Shown one piece after another: positions 8,175 through 17,271 of a stretch of DNA of 35,215 nt (position 1 is the first letter of the stretch; every line of letters starts with the position of its first letter). This DNA is from Actinomycetes bacterium (GTDB lineage: Bacteria; Actinomycetota; Actinomycetes; Actinomycetales; Dermatophilaceae): positions 1 to 35,215 of the forward strand of contig JAKPEG010000098.1 in NCBI GenBank assembly GCA_029552065.1, written 5' to 3'. The notes under the pieces were generated by a model. That model was not told the DNA's origin and did not search any database. It worked only from the letters and a program-made list of their open reading frames with translations. Both the position numbers and the translations under genes were made by a program.

Positions 8175-10520
8175 TTGACGAGCACGGGCGGCGAGCGCCG
8201 GACCGCACAGGTCCTCGGTGACGACGTGAGCGTCGTCGGTGACGACGTGACCGCCTCGCAGGTGGCCGCCGAGTTGGCCGCCGAGCAGGCGCACGTCGAC
8301 CTTGTCTACGCCGAGGTCGCCAAGGCCTCGGCCCGGGCTCGCTCGGTGGCCGCGGACGGAATGGCTCGCGGCCGCACCGAGCGCACGGGCACCGCGCGTG
8401 ACGAGGAGCTCACCGGGCTGTTCGAGCGCGACGCCCTCGTCTTCCACGCGGCCCGTCGCCAGCAGGCACTCGACAGCCAATACGAGGGACTCGTCTTCGG
8501 CCGGCTCGACCTCGAGCACCCGCCGGTCCTCGAGGGCGCGACCACGGGGGCCAACGGCACGGAGGCCATCGGCACGGAGGCCAACGGCACAGCGGCGCAG
8601 GCACGGCATACATCCGGGAACGGCCTCGAGCGGGAGGTGCGCTACGTCGGGCGGCTCGGCCTGCGCGACGACGACTACGAGCCGCTCGTCATCGACTGGC
8701 GTGCCCCGGCGGCCGCCCCGTTCTACCGCGCGACGCCGGTCGAGCCCATGGGGGTGCTGCGCCGGCGCGTGTTGCGCTGCCGCGGCCAGGTCGTCGTCGG
8801 GATCGAGGACGACCTGCTCGCCGCCGACGCCCCGCCCGACCTCGTCGTCCTCGGCGACGGCGCGCTCATGGCCGCCCTCACGCGCAGCCGCGGCGAGCAG
8901 ATGCGCGACATCGTCGCGACCATCCAACGTCACCAGGACGAGGCGATCCGGGCTCCGGCCAGGGGGGTCACCGAGATCGTCGGCGGCCCGGGCACGGGCA
9001 AGACCGTCGTCGCCCTCCACCGGGCCGCCTACCTGCTCTACTCCGACCGACGTCGGTTCGAGGGCGGCGGCGTCCTCGTCGTGGGGCCGTCCGCGGCATA
9101 CACGGCATACATCGAGCGGGTGCTGCCCTCGCTCGGCGAGGACTCGGTCGCGCTGCGCGCGCTCGGCGACATCGTCGACGCCGTCTCGACCCAGCGCCAC
9201 GACGAGCCGGCGGCCGCCGCCGTCAAGGGGTCGCTGCGGATGCGCGAGGTGCTCGGGCGCGCCGCCCGCGACGCCGCACCCGGCGCGCCGACCGAGCTGC
9301 GTGCCTTCGTCGCCGGGTATGCCGTGCGGCTGGACGGCGCGGTCCTCGACCGGGTCCGCGGGCAGGCGCTCCGCCAACATCCCCGCAACCTCGCCGTCGC
9401 GGCGGCGCGGCATGCCCTTGCCGAGGCGGCCTGGCGCGCGGTGCGGCACCCGGAGCGGGAGGATTTCCTCGCTCGGTTCGCCGACCACCTCGACGTCGAC
9501 GCCTTCGTCCGCGACTGGTGGCCGCAACTGGACCCGCGCGAGATCCTCCTCTGGCTCGCCGATCCGACCCGCCTCGCCCGCTATGCCGAGGGGGTGCTCG
9601 CCGAGCGCGAACAGCAGCTCGTCCGTCGTTCGATCGAGGTCGCTCTCGAGACCGGCACGTGGTCGGTCGCCGACGTGGCCCTCGTCGACGAGCTCGCCGC
9701 CCGGATCGGGCCGGTCCAGGAAGAGGTCGAGGAGCGCGACTTCTACCAGATCGACGCCCTCGACGCCCTCGAGGCGGCCGAGTTCCTCGGCCAGGGTCGC
9801 GAGGCAGCCCAGCCCGCCGCCCCCCTCCACGAGGTCGCCCCCCGCAGTGCCCGAGATCGCCTGCTCGCCGGGCAGATCGGTCGCCCGGAGGCCTATGCCC
9901 ACGTGCTCGTCGACGAGGCCCAGGACCTGTCCCCCATGCAGTGGCGGATGCTCGGCCGGCGGGGACAGACCGCCTCGTGGACCGTCGTCGGCGACGCCGC
10001 GCAGAGCTGCTGGCCGGACCCCGAGGAGTCCCGGCGCGCCCGCACCGAGGCGTGGGGCCAGCAGCCCTACCGCGCGTTCCACATGCGCACGAACTACCGC
10101 AACGCCCGCGAGATCTTCGCCTATGCCGCGGACGTCGTGCGCGCGCAGCTGCCGGACGCCGACTTCCCGGACGCCGTGCGCGAGACGGGGGTCGATCCGG
10201 TGGTCGGAACGCTCTCCGACGACTCCGTCGCCGCTGTCGCCGCGGTCGGGGCCGCGGTCGACCAGCTGCTCGACGAGGTCGAGGGCCCGGTCTGCGTGAT
10301 CGCCCCCGAGGCGTATGCCGCCGCCCTCGCTCCCCTCGACGGCTCCGCCGGCGGACGGGTGCGGCTCACGAACGCCCTCGCGAGCAAGGGCCTCGAGTGG
10401 GACGCCGTGGTCGTCGTCGCCCCGCAGGCGATCGTCCGGGAGTCTCCCGGCGGCATACGCACCCTCTATGTGGCGCTCACCCGAGCCGCACACCGGCTCA
10501 CGGTCCTCCACGAGGCCTGA
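8175..10520 (+). CDS. helD: HelD-like superfamily 1 helicase/RNA polymerase-recycling ATPase
   Basis: A protein of about 781 residues in the UvrD/Rep superfamily, resembling actinobacterial HelD, which removes stalled RNA polymerase from DNA. The N-terminal helical segment (ELAAEQAHVDLVYAEV) begins with the long coiled region typical of HelD. Walker A is GGPGTGKT (270-277), Walker B DEAQDLSPMQW near residue 580, then VVGDAAQS and the C-terminal motif NALASKGLEWD. The start is uncertain: TTG at 8175 has an AGGGGAGG site 8 bp upstream and is preferred over an in-frame GTG at 8088 that lacks one. A small repeat (GTEAIGTEANGT, from about 8558) forms a low-complexity insertion near residue 130. 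Confidence 0.85.
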   Translation: MTSTGGERRTAQVLGDDVSVVGDDVTASQVAAELAAEQAHVDLVYAEVAKASARARSVAADGMARGRTERTGTARDEELTGLFERDALVFHAARRQQALDSQYEGLVFGRLDLEHPPVLEGATTGANGTEAIGTEANGTAAQARHTSGNGLEREVRYVGRLGLRDDDYEPLVIDWRAPAAAPFYRATPVEPMGVLRRRVLRCRGQVVVGIEDDLLAADAPPDLVVLGDGALMAALTRSRGEQMRDIVATIQRHQDEAIRAPARGVTEIVGGPGTGKTVVALHRAAYLLYSDRRRFEGGGVLVVGPSAAYTAYIERVLPSLGEDSVALRALGDIVDAVSTQRHDEPAAAAVKGSLRMREVLGRAARDAAPGAPTELRAFVAGYAVRLDGAVLDRVRGQALRQHPRNLAVAAARHALAEAAWRAVRHPEREDFLARFADHLDVDAFVRDWWPQLDPREILLWLADPTRLARYAEGVLAEREQQLVRRSIEVALETGTWSVADVALVDELAARIGPVQEEVEERDFYQIDALDALEAAEFLGQGREAAQPAAPLHEVAPRSARDRLLAGQIGRPEAYAHVLVDEAQDLSPMQWRMLGRRGQTASWTVVGDAAQSCWPDPEESRRARTEAWGQQPYRAFHMRTNYRNAREIFAYAADVVRAQLPDADFPDAVRETGVDPVVGTLSDDSVAAVAAVGAAVDQLLDEVEGPVCVIAPEAYAAALAPLDGSAGGRVRLTNALASKGLEWDAVVVVAPQAIVRESPGGIRTLYVALTRAAHRLTVLHEA

Positions 10521-10526
10521 CCTGCC

Positions 10527-10545
10527 GCACGGCTGATCTCCGTGC
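10527..10545 (+). terminator. Hairpin after helD
   Basis: Arms GCACGG and CCGTGC with a 7-base loop, 6 bp after the helD stop. There is no T tract, which is common for terminators in high-GC actinobacteria. Confidence 0.5.
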
Positions 10546-10567
10546 GATCACCCGCAACCGGCGCCGG

Positions 10568-10609
10568 GGCGCTTGCTCCCGCGAGATGCGTCCAGACCGA
10601 GCGAGCGCC
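10568..10609 (-). terminator. Hairpin after purA
   Basis: 11-bp arms (GGCGCTTGCTC / GAGCGAGCGCC, one mismatch) around a 20-base loop, ending 12 bp downstream of the purA stop. Confidence 0.5.
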
Positions 10610-10620
10610 TGAGTTGTGGG

Positions 10621-11928
10621 TCAGTCGGCCCCGAGCAGGTCGTGGCGCACGATGATCGCGTCCCGGCCGGGTCCGACCCCGATCGCCGACACCCGGGCCC
10701 CGATGAGTTCCTCGACCCGCAGGAGATAGGCCCGGGCATTCGCCGGCAACTCCTCGAAGGTCCGGCATTCGGTGATGTCCTCCCACCAACCCGGCAACTC
10801 CTCGTAGATCGGCCGCGCGTGGTGGAAATCGCTCTGGTTGACCGGCATCTCGTCGTGCCGCACCCCGTCGATCTCGTAGGCCACGCAGATCGGCACCCGC
10901 TCCAGACCGGTGAGCACGTCGAGCTTGGTGACGACGAAGTCGGTCACCCCGTTGATCCGGGTGGCATAGCGCCCGATGACCGTGTCGAGCCAGCCGCACC
11001 GGCGAGGGCGGCCCGTGGTCGTGCCGTATTCCGCCCCGACCTTGCGGAGGAATTCGCCGTCGGCGTCGAACAACTCGGTGGGGAAGGGGCCCTCCCCCAC
11101 GCGGGTCGTGTAGGCCTTGAGGATCGCGATGACCCGCTCGACCCGGGTCGGCGGTATCCCCGAGCCGGTGCAGGCCCCGCCAGCGGTGGCGTTGGACGAG
11201 GTGACGAATGGATAGGTCCCGAAGTCGACGTCGAGCAGGGTCGCTTGCCCCGCCTCGAGCAGCACCGTGTCGCCCCGGTCGAGGGCCTGCTGGAGCAGCA
11301 GTGAGGTGTCGCCGACCATGGGACGCAACCGATCGGCATACGAGAGGAGTTCCTCGACGACCTCGTCGACGGCAATCGCGCGCCGGTTGTAGATCTTCGC
11401 GAGCACCTGGTTCTTGATCCGCAGGGCTGCCTCGACCTTCTGCTCGAGGATGTGCCGGTCGAAGAGGTCCTGCACGCGGATCCCGGTGCGGGACATCTTG
11501 TCCGCATAGGTGGGGCCGATGCCGCGGCCGGTCGTGCCGATCTTGCGGGCACCGAGGAAGCGCTCGGTCACCTTGTCGAGCACCCGGTTGTAGGGCGCGA
11601 TGACGTGGGCATTGGCGCTCACGACGAGCTTGGAGGTGTCGACGCCGCGGGCGTCGAGGCCGTCGATCTCGTGGAAAAGCACCTCGAGGTCGACGACGAC
11701 GCCGTTGCCGATGACCGGGGTGCAGGTGGGGGTGAGGATGCCCGAGGGCAGCAGATGGAGGGCGTATTTCTCGCTCCCGCCGTCCGGCTGTTCGATGACG
11801 ACCGTGTGGCCGGCGTTGTTGCCGCCGTTGAACTTCACGACATAGTCGACGCGGCTACCGAGCAGGTCGGTCGCCTTGCCCTTGCCTTCGTCGCCCCATT
11901 GGGCACCGACGAGAACGACCGCGGGCAT
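10621..11928 (-). CDS. purA: Adenylosuccinate synthetase
   Basis: PurA makes adenylosuccinate from IMP and aspartate using GTP, the committed step to AMP. The 435-residue product shows the P-loop-like [15 protein letters not shown] (residues 7-21), [23 protein letters not shown], the [14 protein letters not shown] segment and RCGWLD. The length fits the family (about 430). The ATG at 11928 is preceded by GGAG on the minus strand. It is convergent with helD and separated by 46 bp from the DUF4386 gene upstream. Confidence 0.97.
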   Translation of the reverse strand: MPAVVLVGAQWGDEGKGKATDLLGSRVDYVVKFNGGNNAGHTVVIEQPDGGSEKYALHLLPSGILTPTCTPVIGNGVVVDLEVLFHEIDGLDARGVDTSKLVVSANAHVIAPYNRVLDKVTERFLGARKIGTTGRGIGPTYADKMSRTGIRVQDLFDRHILEQKVEAALRIKNQVLAKIYNRRAIAVDEVVEELLSYADRLRPMVGDTSLLLQQALDRGDTVLLEAGQATLLDVDFGTYPFVTSSNATAGGACTGSGIPPTRVERVIAILKAYTTRVGEGPFPTELFDADGEFLRKVGAEYGTTTGRPRRCGWLDTVIGRYATRINGVTDFVVTKLDVLTGLERVPICVAYEIDGVRHDEMPVNQSDFHHARPIYEELPGWWEDITECRTFEELPANARAYLLRVEELIGARVSAIGVGPGRDAIIVRHDLLGAD

Positions 11929-11974
11929 CGGGGCTCCTTCCTGCGCGCGCTCGCGCAGGTGGCGAGCCAGCGCA

Positions 11975-12670
11975 TCAGGCTACCGGGGCACCCGCCCCCA
12001 CAGCCATCGCGTCCGTATGCCGTGCCGCTCGCGGAGGCTCGCCGACCCCGCGGGTGAGCAACCGGCCCGCCAGGCAGATCTCCCACGCGAACAGCGGCAA
12101 GACCAGCGCGGGCAGGACGGTGCCGACGCCGAAGAGGAGCCCGACGTTCATGCCGGCCACGAGCACCGCACCGACGAGGCCGAGCAGGGGGATGAATCGG
12201 GGCACGAGCCGGCGGCGCCACAACAGCACGGCGAGCACGCTCGCGTTCACCGGGTTGATCAGGCCGGGGCCGACGAGGAAGGTCCAGTCGTGCAGGAGGT
12301 GCAGGCCGGCCGCGACGCCGGCGTCGATCCCCGGCTGCGCCGTCGTCCCGGGACGGGCGACGACGGGGAGGATCGCGACGACGCCGGTGAGGATGACCGT
12401 CGCCTCGAGGGTGCGCAGGGCGACGTAGCCGAGCGCCGCGCCCGGCCCGTGCGGACGCAGCAGCGGATAGAGGGCGAGCGAGGTCCCGACGACGGCAACC
12501 GCGAGGACGACCTCGAGCAGCGTCGCGGTGAGCACCGACGCGCGTCCCGCGAGGGCGGCATTCGGGTCGAAGGCGGAGCCGCCGTAGAGCGGCACGGCGG
12601 CCACCGAGGTCACCCAGGTGACGGCATACAGGATGGCCGCGAAGCGGGCCAGGCGGCGCGGATCGGACAT
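11975..12670 (-). CDS. DUF4386-type integral membrane protein
   Basis: A 231-residue protein with about six hydrophobic segments ([53 protein letters not shown], and three more in the C-terminal half). It matches the pattern of the DUF4386 family, whose biochemical role is unknown. It is divergent from a TetR regulator, and the intervening DNA holds two operator-like palindromes. It is therefore the probable target of that regulator, perhaps as a permeability or stress-response protein. It precedes purA on the same strand, so read-through is possible. Confidence 0.8.
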   Translation of the reverse strand: MSDPRRLARFAAILYAVTWVTSVAAVPLYGGSAFDPNAALAGRASVLTATLLEVVLAVAVVGTSLALYPLLRPHGPGAALGYVALRTLEATVILTGVVAILPVVARPGTTAQPGIDAGVAAGLHLLHDWTFLVGPGLINPVNASVLAVLLWRRRLVPRFIPLLGLVGAVLVAGMNVGLLFGVGTVLPALVLPLFAWEICLAGRLLTRGVGEPPRAARHTDAMAVGAGAPVA

Positions 12671-12695
12671 GGTGCGAACCTCCGGTCAGATCGAA

Positions 12696-12710
12696 GTGTA
12701 CGGCGTACAC
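12696..12710. promoter_or_regulatory. TetR operator 1 (GTGTACGGCGTACAC)
   Basis: A perfect palindrome with 6-bp arms GTGTAC/GTACAC around GGC. It lies 26 bp upstream of the DUF4386 start codon. Confidence 0.75.
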
Positions 12711-12729
12711 CTTCGCTTCGACAGCATAG

Positions 12730-12744
12730 GTATACGATGTACAC
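12730..12744. promoter_or_regulatory. TetR operator 2 (GTATACGATGTACAC)
   Basis: The same 15-bp layout as operator 1 with one mismatch between arms; centres are 34 bp apart. It lies 22 bp before the tetR start and probably gives autoregulation. It also contains the only -10-like sequence (TATACG/TACGAT) for that gene. Confidence 0.7.
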
Positions 12745-12765
12745 CTCGTCAAACTCGGAGGACGT

Positions 12766-13458
12766 ATGCCGCCCACCCCCGCTCGCCGCGAGCCGCTCAC
12801 CCGCGCCCGAGTGTTGGCCGCCGCGGTTGCCCTCGCCGACGCCGAGGGCATCGAGGCCGTGAGCATGCGCCGGGTGGCCGAGCGGCTCGACGTCGTCCCG
12901 ATGGCGCTCTACAAGCACATCGGCGACAAGGAGGACCTGCTCGACGGGATGGTCGACGCCGTGATCGCCGACTTCCGAACCGCCGAGGGCATGCCCCAGA
13001 ACGCCGACTGGAGAACGGGATTCGTCGCTCTTGTGCTCGGCGCTCGGGCCGCGCTCGGCATGCATCCCTGGGCCCGACGGGTCATCGAGACCCGCACCCG
13101 GCGCACCTCGGCGGTGCTCGGACACATGGAGGCGCTCACCCGGATCCTGCTCGACGGCGGCCTCTCCCCCGACCTGGCCCACCACGCGATGCACGCCCTC
13201 GGCAACCGGATCTGGGGTTTCAGCCCGGAGCTGTTCGACGACGACCCCGGCCATGCTGCTGGCGCGCGGGCCGAGTCGACTGCACCGGCACCGGACCCCG
13301 CGGCATACCCGAGCATCCTCGCGATCGCCGCGGACGCACGCGCGCGCCGTCCCGACGCGACCAGCTGCGACGAGGACTTCGAATTCGGTTTCGCGCTCGA
13401 CCTCATCCTCGACGGGATCGAGCGCGCACGTTCGACCGGCTGGACCTCGCCCTGCTGA
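12766..13458 (+). CDS. TetR/AcrR-family transcriptional regulator
   Basis: A 230-residue regulator. The N-terminal helix-turn-helix spans roughly residues 15-60 (RARVLAAAVALADAEG, MRRVAERLDVVPMALYKHIGDKEDLLDGM), the canonical TetR pattern. The C-terminal half has the histidine-containing helices (MHPWARRVIETR) of the TetR_C class seen beside small membrane proteins. The ATG follows GGAGGA. Its divergent neighbour and the two palindromes at 12696-12744 identify the likely regulon. The start codon is embedded in a copy of the GTATGCCG word. Confidence 0.92.
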   Translation: MPPTPARREPLTRARVLAAAVALADAEGIEAVSMRRVAERLDVVPMALYKHIGDKEDLLDGMVDAVIADFRTAEGMPQNADWRTGFVALVLGARAALGMHPWARRVIETRTRRTSAVLGHMEALTRILLDGGLSPDLAHHAMHALGNRIWGFSPELFDDDPGHAAGARAESTAPAPDPAAYPSILAIAADARARRPDATSCDEDFEFGFALDLILDGIERARSTGWTSPC

Positions 13459-13521
13459 ATGCTCCCGCGATGAGGCTGCGCAGGGGTTGCCACGGGGGCC
13501 GCGCGGGGCCCACTGTGGAGT

Positions 13522-14358
13522 ATGCCGCCCATCGCTCCGTCCGACTCCGCTCCGTCCGACTCCGCTGAGTCGGCGGCCGGGTCTGGCGCGTCCTCGCCCT
13601 CCGCCGACTGGGCCCGCATGGTGGCCGATCTCGAGCGCCTCGTGCGCCTGCGCACGCCGCCGGTCGCCCTCTCCCGGTTCGCCTCGGTCGACGACCTGGC
13701 CGCGATCCCCCGGCTGCGTCGCCCCGACGGGATCCACACCTTCGACCAGATCGTCGCCATGGCGGCAAGGCTCGGGTGGACCGTCGGGGCCACCGCGGCC
13801 GACTTCGTCCAACGGCAGTGCTCGGCCGTCCTCGGGCTCGTGCCGCGTGACGAGGAATGGCTCTCCGGGCGGGAGTTGGCCGGGGTGTGGTTCGCGACCG
13901 TCGAGGACTCCGCCGCCCACCAACGGTCGATGGACACCGCGCCCTACGGCCAGCACCAGGCCGTCGCGGTGTCGCCGCTCGCCTCCGGTCGGCTCGACCC
14001 ACCCGACGTCGTGCTCATCTATGCGACGCCGGGCCAGATGATCCTCATGATCAACGGGCTGCAGTGGACCGGCTACCGGAAGATCGCCATGGGCTCGGTC
14101 GGCGAGTCCGCCTGCGCCGACTCGTGGGGTCGGGCCCTGGCCACCGGCGAGCCGTCGGTGTCGATCCCCTGCTTCGCGGAGCGCCGCTATGGCGCAGTGG
14201 CCGACGACGAGCTGCTCATGGCGACCCCGCCGAGCTTCCTGCCGACGATGATCGCCGGGCTGGAAGCCCTCTCCCGCAACGGTTTACGTTATCCGATCCC
14301 GCCCTACGGCATACAGTCCGACGCGCGCGCCGGACTCGCCCGCAGCTACGGCGGCTGA
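13522..14358 (+). CDS. DUF169 family protein
   Basis: This 278-residue protein matches the pattern of the DUF169 family (uncharacterised, found in bacteria and archaea): an early PPVALSRF segment, a central cysteine region (FVQRQCSAVLGL), LIYATPGQMILMINGLQW and GESACADSW followed by PSVSIPCFAERRYG. The first 30 residues are Ser/Ala/Pro-rich and encoded partly by a direct repeat (about 13541-13567). A start nearer residue 33 (ATG at 13618) is therefore possible. It is probably co-transcribed with the SIMPL gene 29 bp downstream. Function unknown. Confidence 0.8.
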   Translation: MPPIAPSDSAPSDSAESAAGSGASSPSADWARMVADLERLVRLRTPPVALSRFASVDDLAAIPRLRRPDGIHTFDQIVAMAARLGWTVGATAADFVQRQCSAVLGLVPRDEEWLSGRELAGVWFATVEDSAAHQRSMDTAPYGQHQAVAVSPLASGRLDPPDVVLIYATPGQMILMINGLQWTGYRKIAMGSVGESACADSWGRALATGEPSVSIPCFAERRYGAVADDELLMATPPSFLPTMIAGLEALSRNGLRYPIPPYGIQSDARAGLARSYGG

Positions 14359-14387
14359 GCGCGACGACGGCGGCATACGATCGGGCC

Positions 14388-15071
14388 ATGGAGATCACCG
14401 TCGCCGGCCGGGGCCGTTCGTCGCTGCCGCCCGAGCGGGCGACCGTGCGGATGACCGTGGGTTTCGAGGCCCCCAACCCGCAGACCGCGCTCGCGCGCAC
14501 GACCGACCTGGTCCGTCAACTGACCGACTACCTCGCCGGGTTCGCGGCGATGGACCCGGCACCCACGACCTGGTCGGCGGTCGAGCCGATCCGCACCCGG
14601 AGCTGGCGGCCCTGGTCCGACAAGGGCAACCTTCCGCCCATGCGCTACGGCGCGATCTCGCAGGTGCAGGTGAAGTTCCGGGACACCGCGGCACTCGCGC
14701 ACTTCCTCGACGGATGGGGCGGCGTCGAAGGTGTCACCGTCGGGAACGTGAACTGGACCCTCACCGACGCCACGCGCGTCGCCCAGGAATCGGCAGTGCT
14801 TCGCGAGGCGGTCGAGCGAGCCCGCGAGCGGGCCCAGATCATCGCGACCGCCGCCGGGGCCGGCGAGGTCCGGCTCGTCGAGGTCGCCGATCCCGGACTG
14901 CTCGGCGGTCAGCGGGTCGCGCAGGCCGGCGGGGCCCCCCAGTCGGTCGCGTCCCGAGCGGCGATGGGCGGCGGCGCGCCCGGCGCGGGCACACCCGCAG
15001 GGCCGATCGAGCTGTCCCCCGAGGACGTCGAACTGCACGCCGTCGTGCACGCGCGGTTCACCGCCGACTGA
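14388..15071 (+). CDS. SIMPL domain protein (DUF541)
   Basis: A 227-residue protein of the SIMPL/DUF541 family: ITVAGRGRSSLPPERATVRMTVGFEA at the start, an ARERAQIIATAAGAGEVRLVEVAD segment, and a final strand pattern ending in HAVVHARFTAD. Many family members are secreted or periplasmic, but no signal peptide is visible here, so it appears cytoplasmic. A Gly/Ala/Pro linker lies around residues 185-210. The start was chosen at the ATG where family similarity begins. Role unknown. Confidence 0.82.
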   Translation: MEITVAGRGRSSLPPERATVRMTVGFEAPNPQTALARTTDLVRQLTDYLAGFAAMDPAPTTWSAVEPIRTRSWRPWSDKGNLPPMRYGAISQVQVKFRDTAALAHFLDGWGGVEGVTVGNVNWTLTDATRVAQESAVLREAVERARERAQIIATAAGAGEVRLVEVADPGLLGGQRVAQAGGAPQSVASRAAMGGGAPGAGTPAGPIELSPEDVELHAVVHARFTAD

Positions 15072-15249
15072 CCGGTCGCGCCGCCGGGTTCCTGCGTCCG
15101 TGGGCAGATCAGGACGGCCAACCCGAAGGATCGCCGCGTGCGGCGCGGGGAGACCTATGAATCCGCACAAACGATCACTGGCCTCTGAGCGATCCGCATG
15201 AGCGCCTGAATCCGGCAAATCGTGACGCAGGTGAGGTACCGTCAGCCCC
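15072..15249. other. Intergenic region before the molybdate operon
   Basis: 178 bp without a gene. It must contain the mod operon promoter, but I see no consensus hexamers, no ModE-type box and no recognisable molybdenum-cofactor riboswitch. A tight GC-rich inverted repeat at about 15132-15145 might terminate the SIMPL transcript. Confidence 0.4.
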
Positions 15250-15654
15250 ATGTCCATGCCTCGCTATCGAATCAAGCAGGCCGCCGAGTTGCTCGGTGTC
15301 AGCGACGACACGCTCCGCCGCTGGGCCGAGTCGGGCAAGGTCGAGCTCGAGCACGACGGCTCCGGCCGGCTCGTTGTGCCCGGCGACGCGCTCGCGCAAC
15401 TCGTCGCCGAGCAAGGCACCGGCCTCACCGCGGTGCCGGTGGTCGCCCAGAGCGCGCGCAACCACTTCCGTGGGCTGGTCACCCGCGTGGTCAAAGACAC
15501 GGTCATGGCCCAGGTGGAGATCCAAGCCGGCCCGTTCCGGGTCGTCTCGCTGATGAGCCGCGAGGCGGCCGACGAGCTGCGGCTCGCCCCAGGCGTGCTC
15601 GCGGTCGCCACCGTCAAGGCCACCAACGTCACCGTCGAGATCCCCGACGCCTGA
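15250..15654 (+). CDS. Helix-turn-helix/TOBE molybdate-responsive regulator
   Basis: A 134-residue protein. Residues 3-55 form a MerR/excisionase-like helix-turn-helix (YRIKQAAELLGVSDDTLRRWAESGKV). Residues 66-132 form one TOBE/Mop domain (SARNHFRGLVTRVVKDTVMAQVEIQAG), which binds molybdate or tungstate. It precedes modABC by 28 bp and probably senses molybdate to control the operon, a role like ModE but with a different DNA-binding domain. An internal ATG at 15256 is an alternative start. Confidence 0.88.
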   Translation: MSMPRYRIKQAAELLGVSDDTLRRWAESGKVELEHDGSGRLVVPGDALAQLVAEQGTGLTAVPVVAQSARNHFRGLVTRVVKDTVMAQVEIQAGPFRVVSLMSREAADELRLAPGVLAVATVKATNVTVEIPDA

Positions 15655-15682
15655 GCACGCCCGGTCGCGAAGGATCCCTCAC

Positions 15683-16471
15683 ATGGCCAACCTCAACCGC
15701 CGGGCCGGCCTCCACGTCGCCCCGATCACCCTCGCCCTCTCCCTCGCGGCCTGCAGCGCCGCCCAGCCGGTCTCCGGGGCCGCCACCTCCGGCCGGCCGA
15801 CCGGGTCGATCACCGTGCTCGCGGCTTCGTCGCTCACCAATGCCTTCGACACCATCGACGCCACCTTCCAGAAGGCTCACCCGGGCGCGACGGTGACGGT
15901 GAGCTACGGAGCCTCCTCGGCGCTGGCCACCCAGATCGCCCTGGGCGCTCCCGCGGACGTCTTCGCCTCCGCCTCGCAGACGAACATGAACGCGGTCACC
16001 GCGGCTGGAGCCGCGGCGACGCCGACTCCCTTCGCGAAGAACGTCATGGAGGTCGTCGTCCCCGCCGGCAACCCGGCCCACCTCACGGCGCTGGCCGACC
16101 TGGCCAGGCCGGGAGTCAAGGTCGCCCTCTGCCAGGCCGAGGTCCCCTGTGGTGCCACGGCCGCCAAGGTCTTCACTAACGCCCACCTCACCGTCACGCC
16201 GGTGACCCTCGAAGCCGACGTGAAGTCCACCCTGGCCAAGGTCACCCTCGGCGAGGTCGACGCTGCGGTCGTCTACGTCACCGACGTGCTGGCCGCGGGT
16301 GGCAAGGTGACAGGCATCGAAATCCCCGCGGACGTCAACGCGTCCACGGCATACCTGATCGCCGTGCTCAAGGACAGCAAGAACGCCGCCCTGGCCCAGG
16401 CCTACGTCGCCTACATCCTGTCGGCCGAGGGCCAGAAGGTGCTGGCCGACGCCGGATTCGCCGCACCGTGA
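15683..16471 (+). CDS. modA: Molybdate ABC transporter substrate-binding lipoprotein
   Basis: A 262-residue solute-binding protein that captures molybdate outside the membrane. The N terminus is a lipoprotein signal with lipobox LAAC, so C24 would be lipidated. The mature part has family landmarks: ITVLAASSLTNAF, VSYGASSALATQI, GAPADVFASAS and a late VDAAVVYVTDV segment. It overlaps modB by 4 bases (GTGA), indicating translational coupling. Confidence 0.95.
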   Translation: MANLNRRAGLHVAPITLALSLAACSAAQPVSGAATSGRPTGSITVLAASSLTNAFDTIDATFQKAHPGATVTVSYGASSALATQIALGAPADVFASASQTNMNAVTAAGAAATPTPFAKNVMEVVVPAGNPAHLTALADLARPGVKVALCQAEVPCGATAAKVFTNAHLTVTPVTLEADVKSTLAKVTLGEVDAAVVYVTDVLAAGGKVTGIEIPADVNASTAYLIAVLKDSKNAALAQAYVAYILSAEGQKVLADAGFAAP

Positions 16472-17271
16472 GCGATCGCGGAAGACCCCGCCCGCCGCTC
16501 GCCCTGGTCGGCCCGGCGACGGTGGGGGTCGCCTTCCTCACCCTCCCGCTGCTGGCGATGGTGCTGCTCGCGCCGTGGGGTGACCTGCCGAGCCTGCTCG
16601 CGAGCACGGCCGTCGTCCAGGCGCTGCGGCTCTCCCTGGTGACCGCGACGGTGAGCGCGGCCCTGTGTCTCACCGTCGGCGTCCCGCTCGGCTGGGTGCT
16701 CAGCCGAGGCACCTCCGGGGCGACCCGGATGCTGCGCGCCCTCGTGACGGTCCCGCTCGTGCTGCCCCCGGTGGTCGGCGGCGTGGCCCTGTTGCTCGCC
16801 TACGGCCGCACCGGCCTGGTCGGCCGCCAGCTGTATGCCGTGACCGGCTGGCAGATCCCCTTCACGACCGTGGCGGTCGTGCTCGCCCAGACCTTCGTCG
16901 CCCTGCCGTTCATGGTCGTCACCGTCGAGGGGGCGCTGCGAGCCGCGGGACCGGACCTCGAGGAAGCCGCCTCCACCCTCGGAGCATCCCGCTGGTTCGC
17001 CTTCCGCACGGTGACCCTGCCCCTCATCGGACCGAGCATCGCCGCCGGCGCGGTGCTCTCGTGGGCCCGAGCCCTCGGCGAGTTCGGCGCGACCGTGACC
17101 TTCGCCGGCAACCTCCCCGGGGTCACCCAGGCGATGCCGAGCGCGGTCTACCGGGCCTTCGAGAGCGACCCTCCGGCCGCGGTCGCCCTCAGCCTCGTGC
17201 TGCTCGCCGTATCGGTCAGCGTGCTGCTCGTCTTCCGCGACCGCTGGCGCGCCGGGGTCAGCCCATGGTGA
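16468..17271 (+). CDS. modB: Molybdate ABC transporter permease
   Basis: A 267-residue inner-membrane permease with about five to six hydrophobic segments and the ABC-coupling EAA motif (EEAASTLGASRWFAFRTVTLPLIGPSIAAG, split about residues 166-195). Near the end it has the family's GEFGATVTFAGNLPG signature. The GTG start overlaps the modA stop, and its stop lies 7 bases inside modC, so all three transporter genes are coupled. Confidence 0.95.
   Translation: MSDRGRPRPPLALVGPATVGVAFLTLPLLAMVLLAPWGDLPSLLASTAVVQALRLSLVTATVSAALCLTVGVPLGWVLSRGTSGATRMLRALVTVPLVLPPVVGGVALLLAYGRTGLVGRQLYAVTGWQIPFTTVAVVLAQTFVALPFMVVTVEGALRAAGPDLEEAASTLGASRWFAFRTVTLPLIGPSIAAGAVLSWARALGEFGATVTFAGNLPGVTQAMPSAVYRAFESDPPAAVALSLVLLAVSVSVLLVFRDRWRAGVSPW

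Noticed and set aside
13541..13567. Short direct repeat (TCCGTCCGACTCCGC type) at the start of the DUF169 gene as a mobile-element scar
   Set aside because: It encodes a Ser/Pro/Asp linker in frame and has no flanking target duplication or inverted ends.
15072..15249. Molybdenum-cofactor riboswitch or ModE box before the mod operon
   Set aside because: No matching conserved segments; control is more likely through the HTH/TOBE protein encoded first in the operon.
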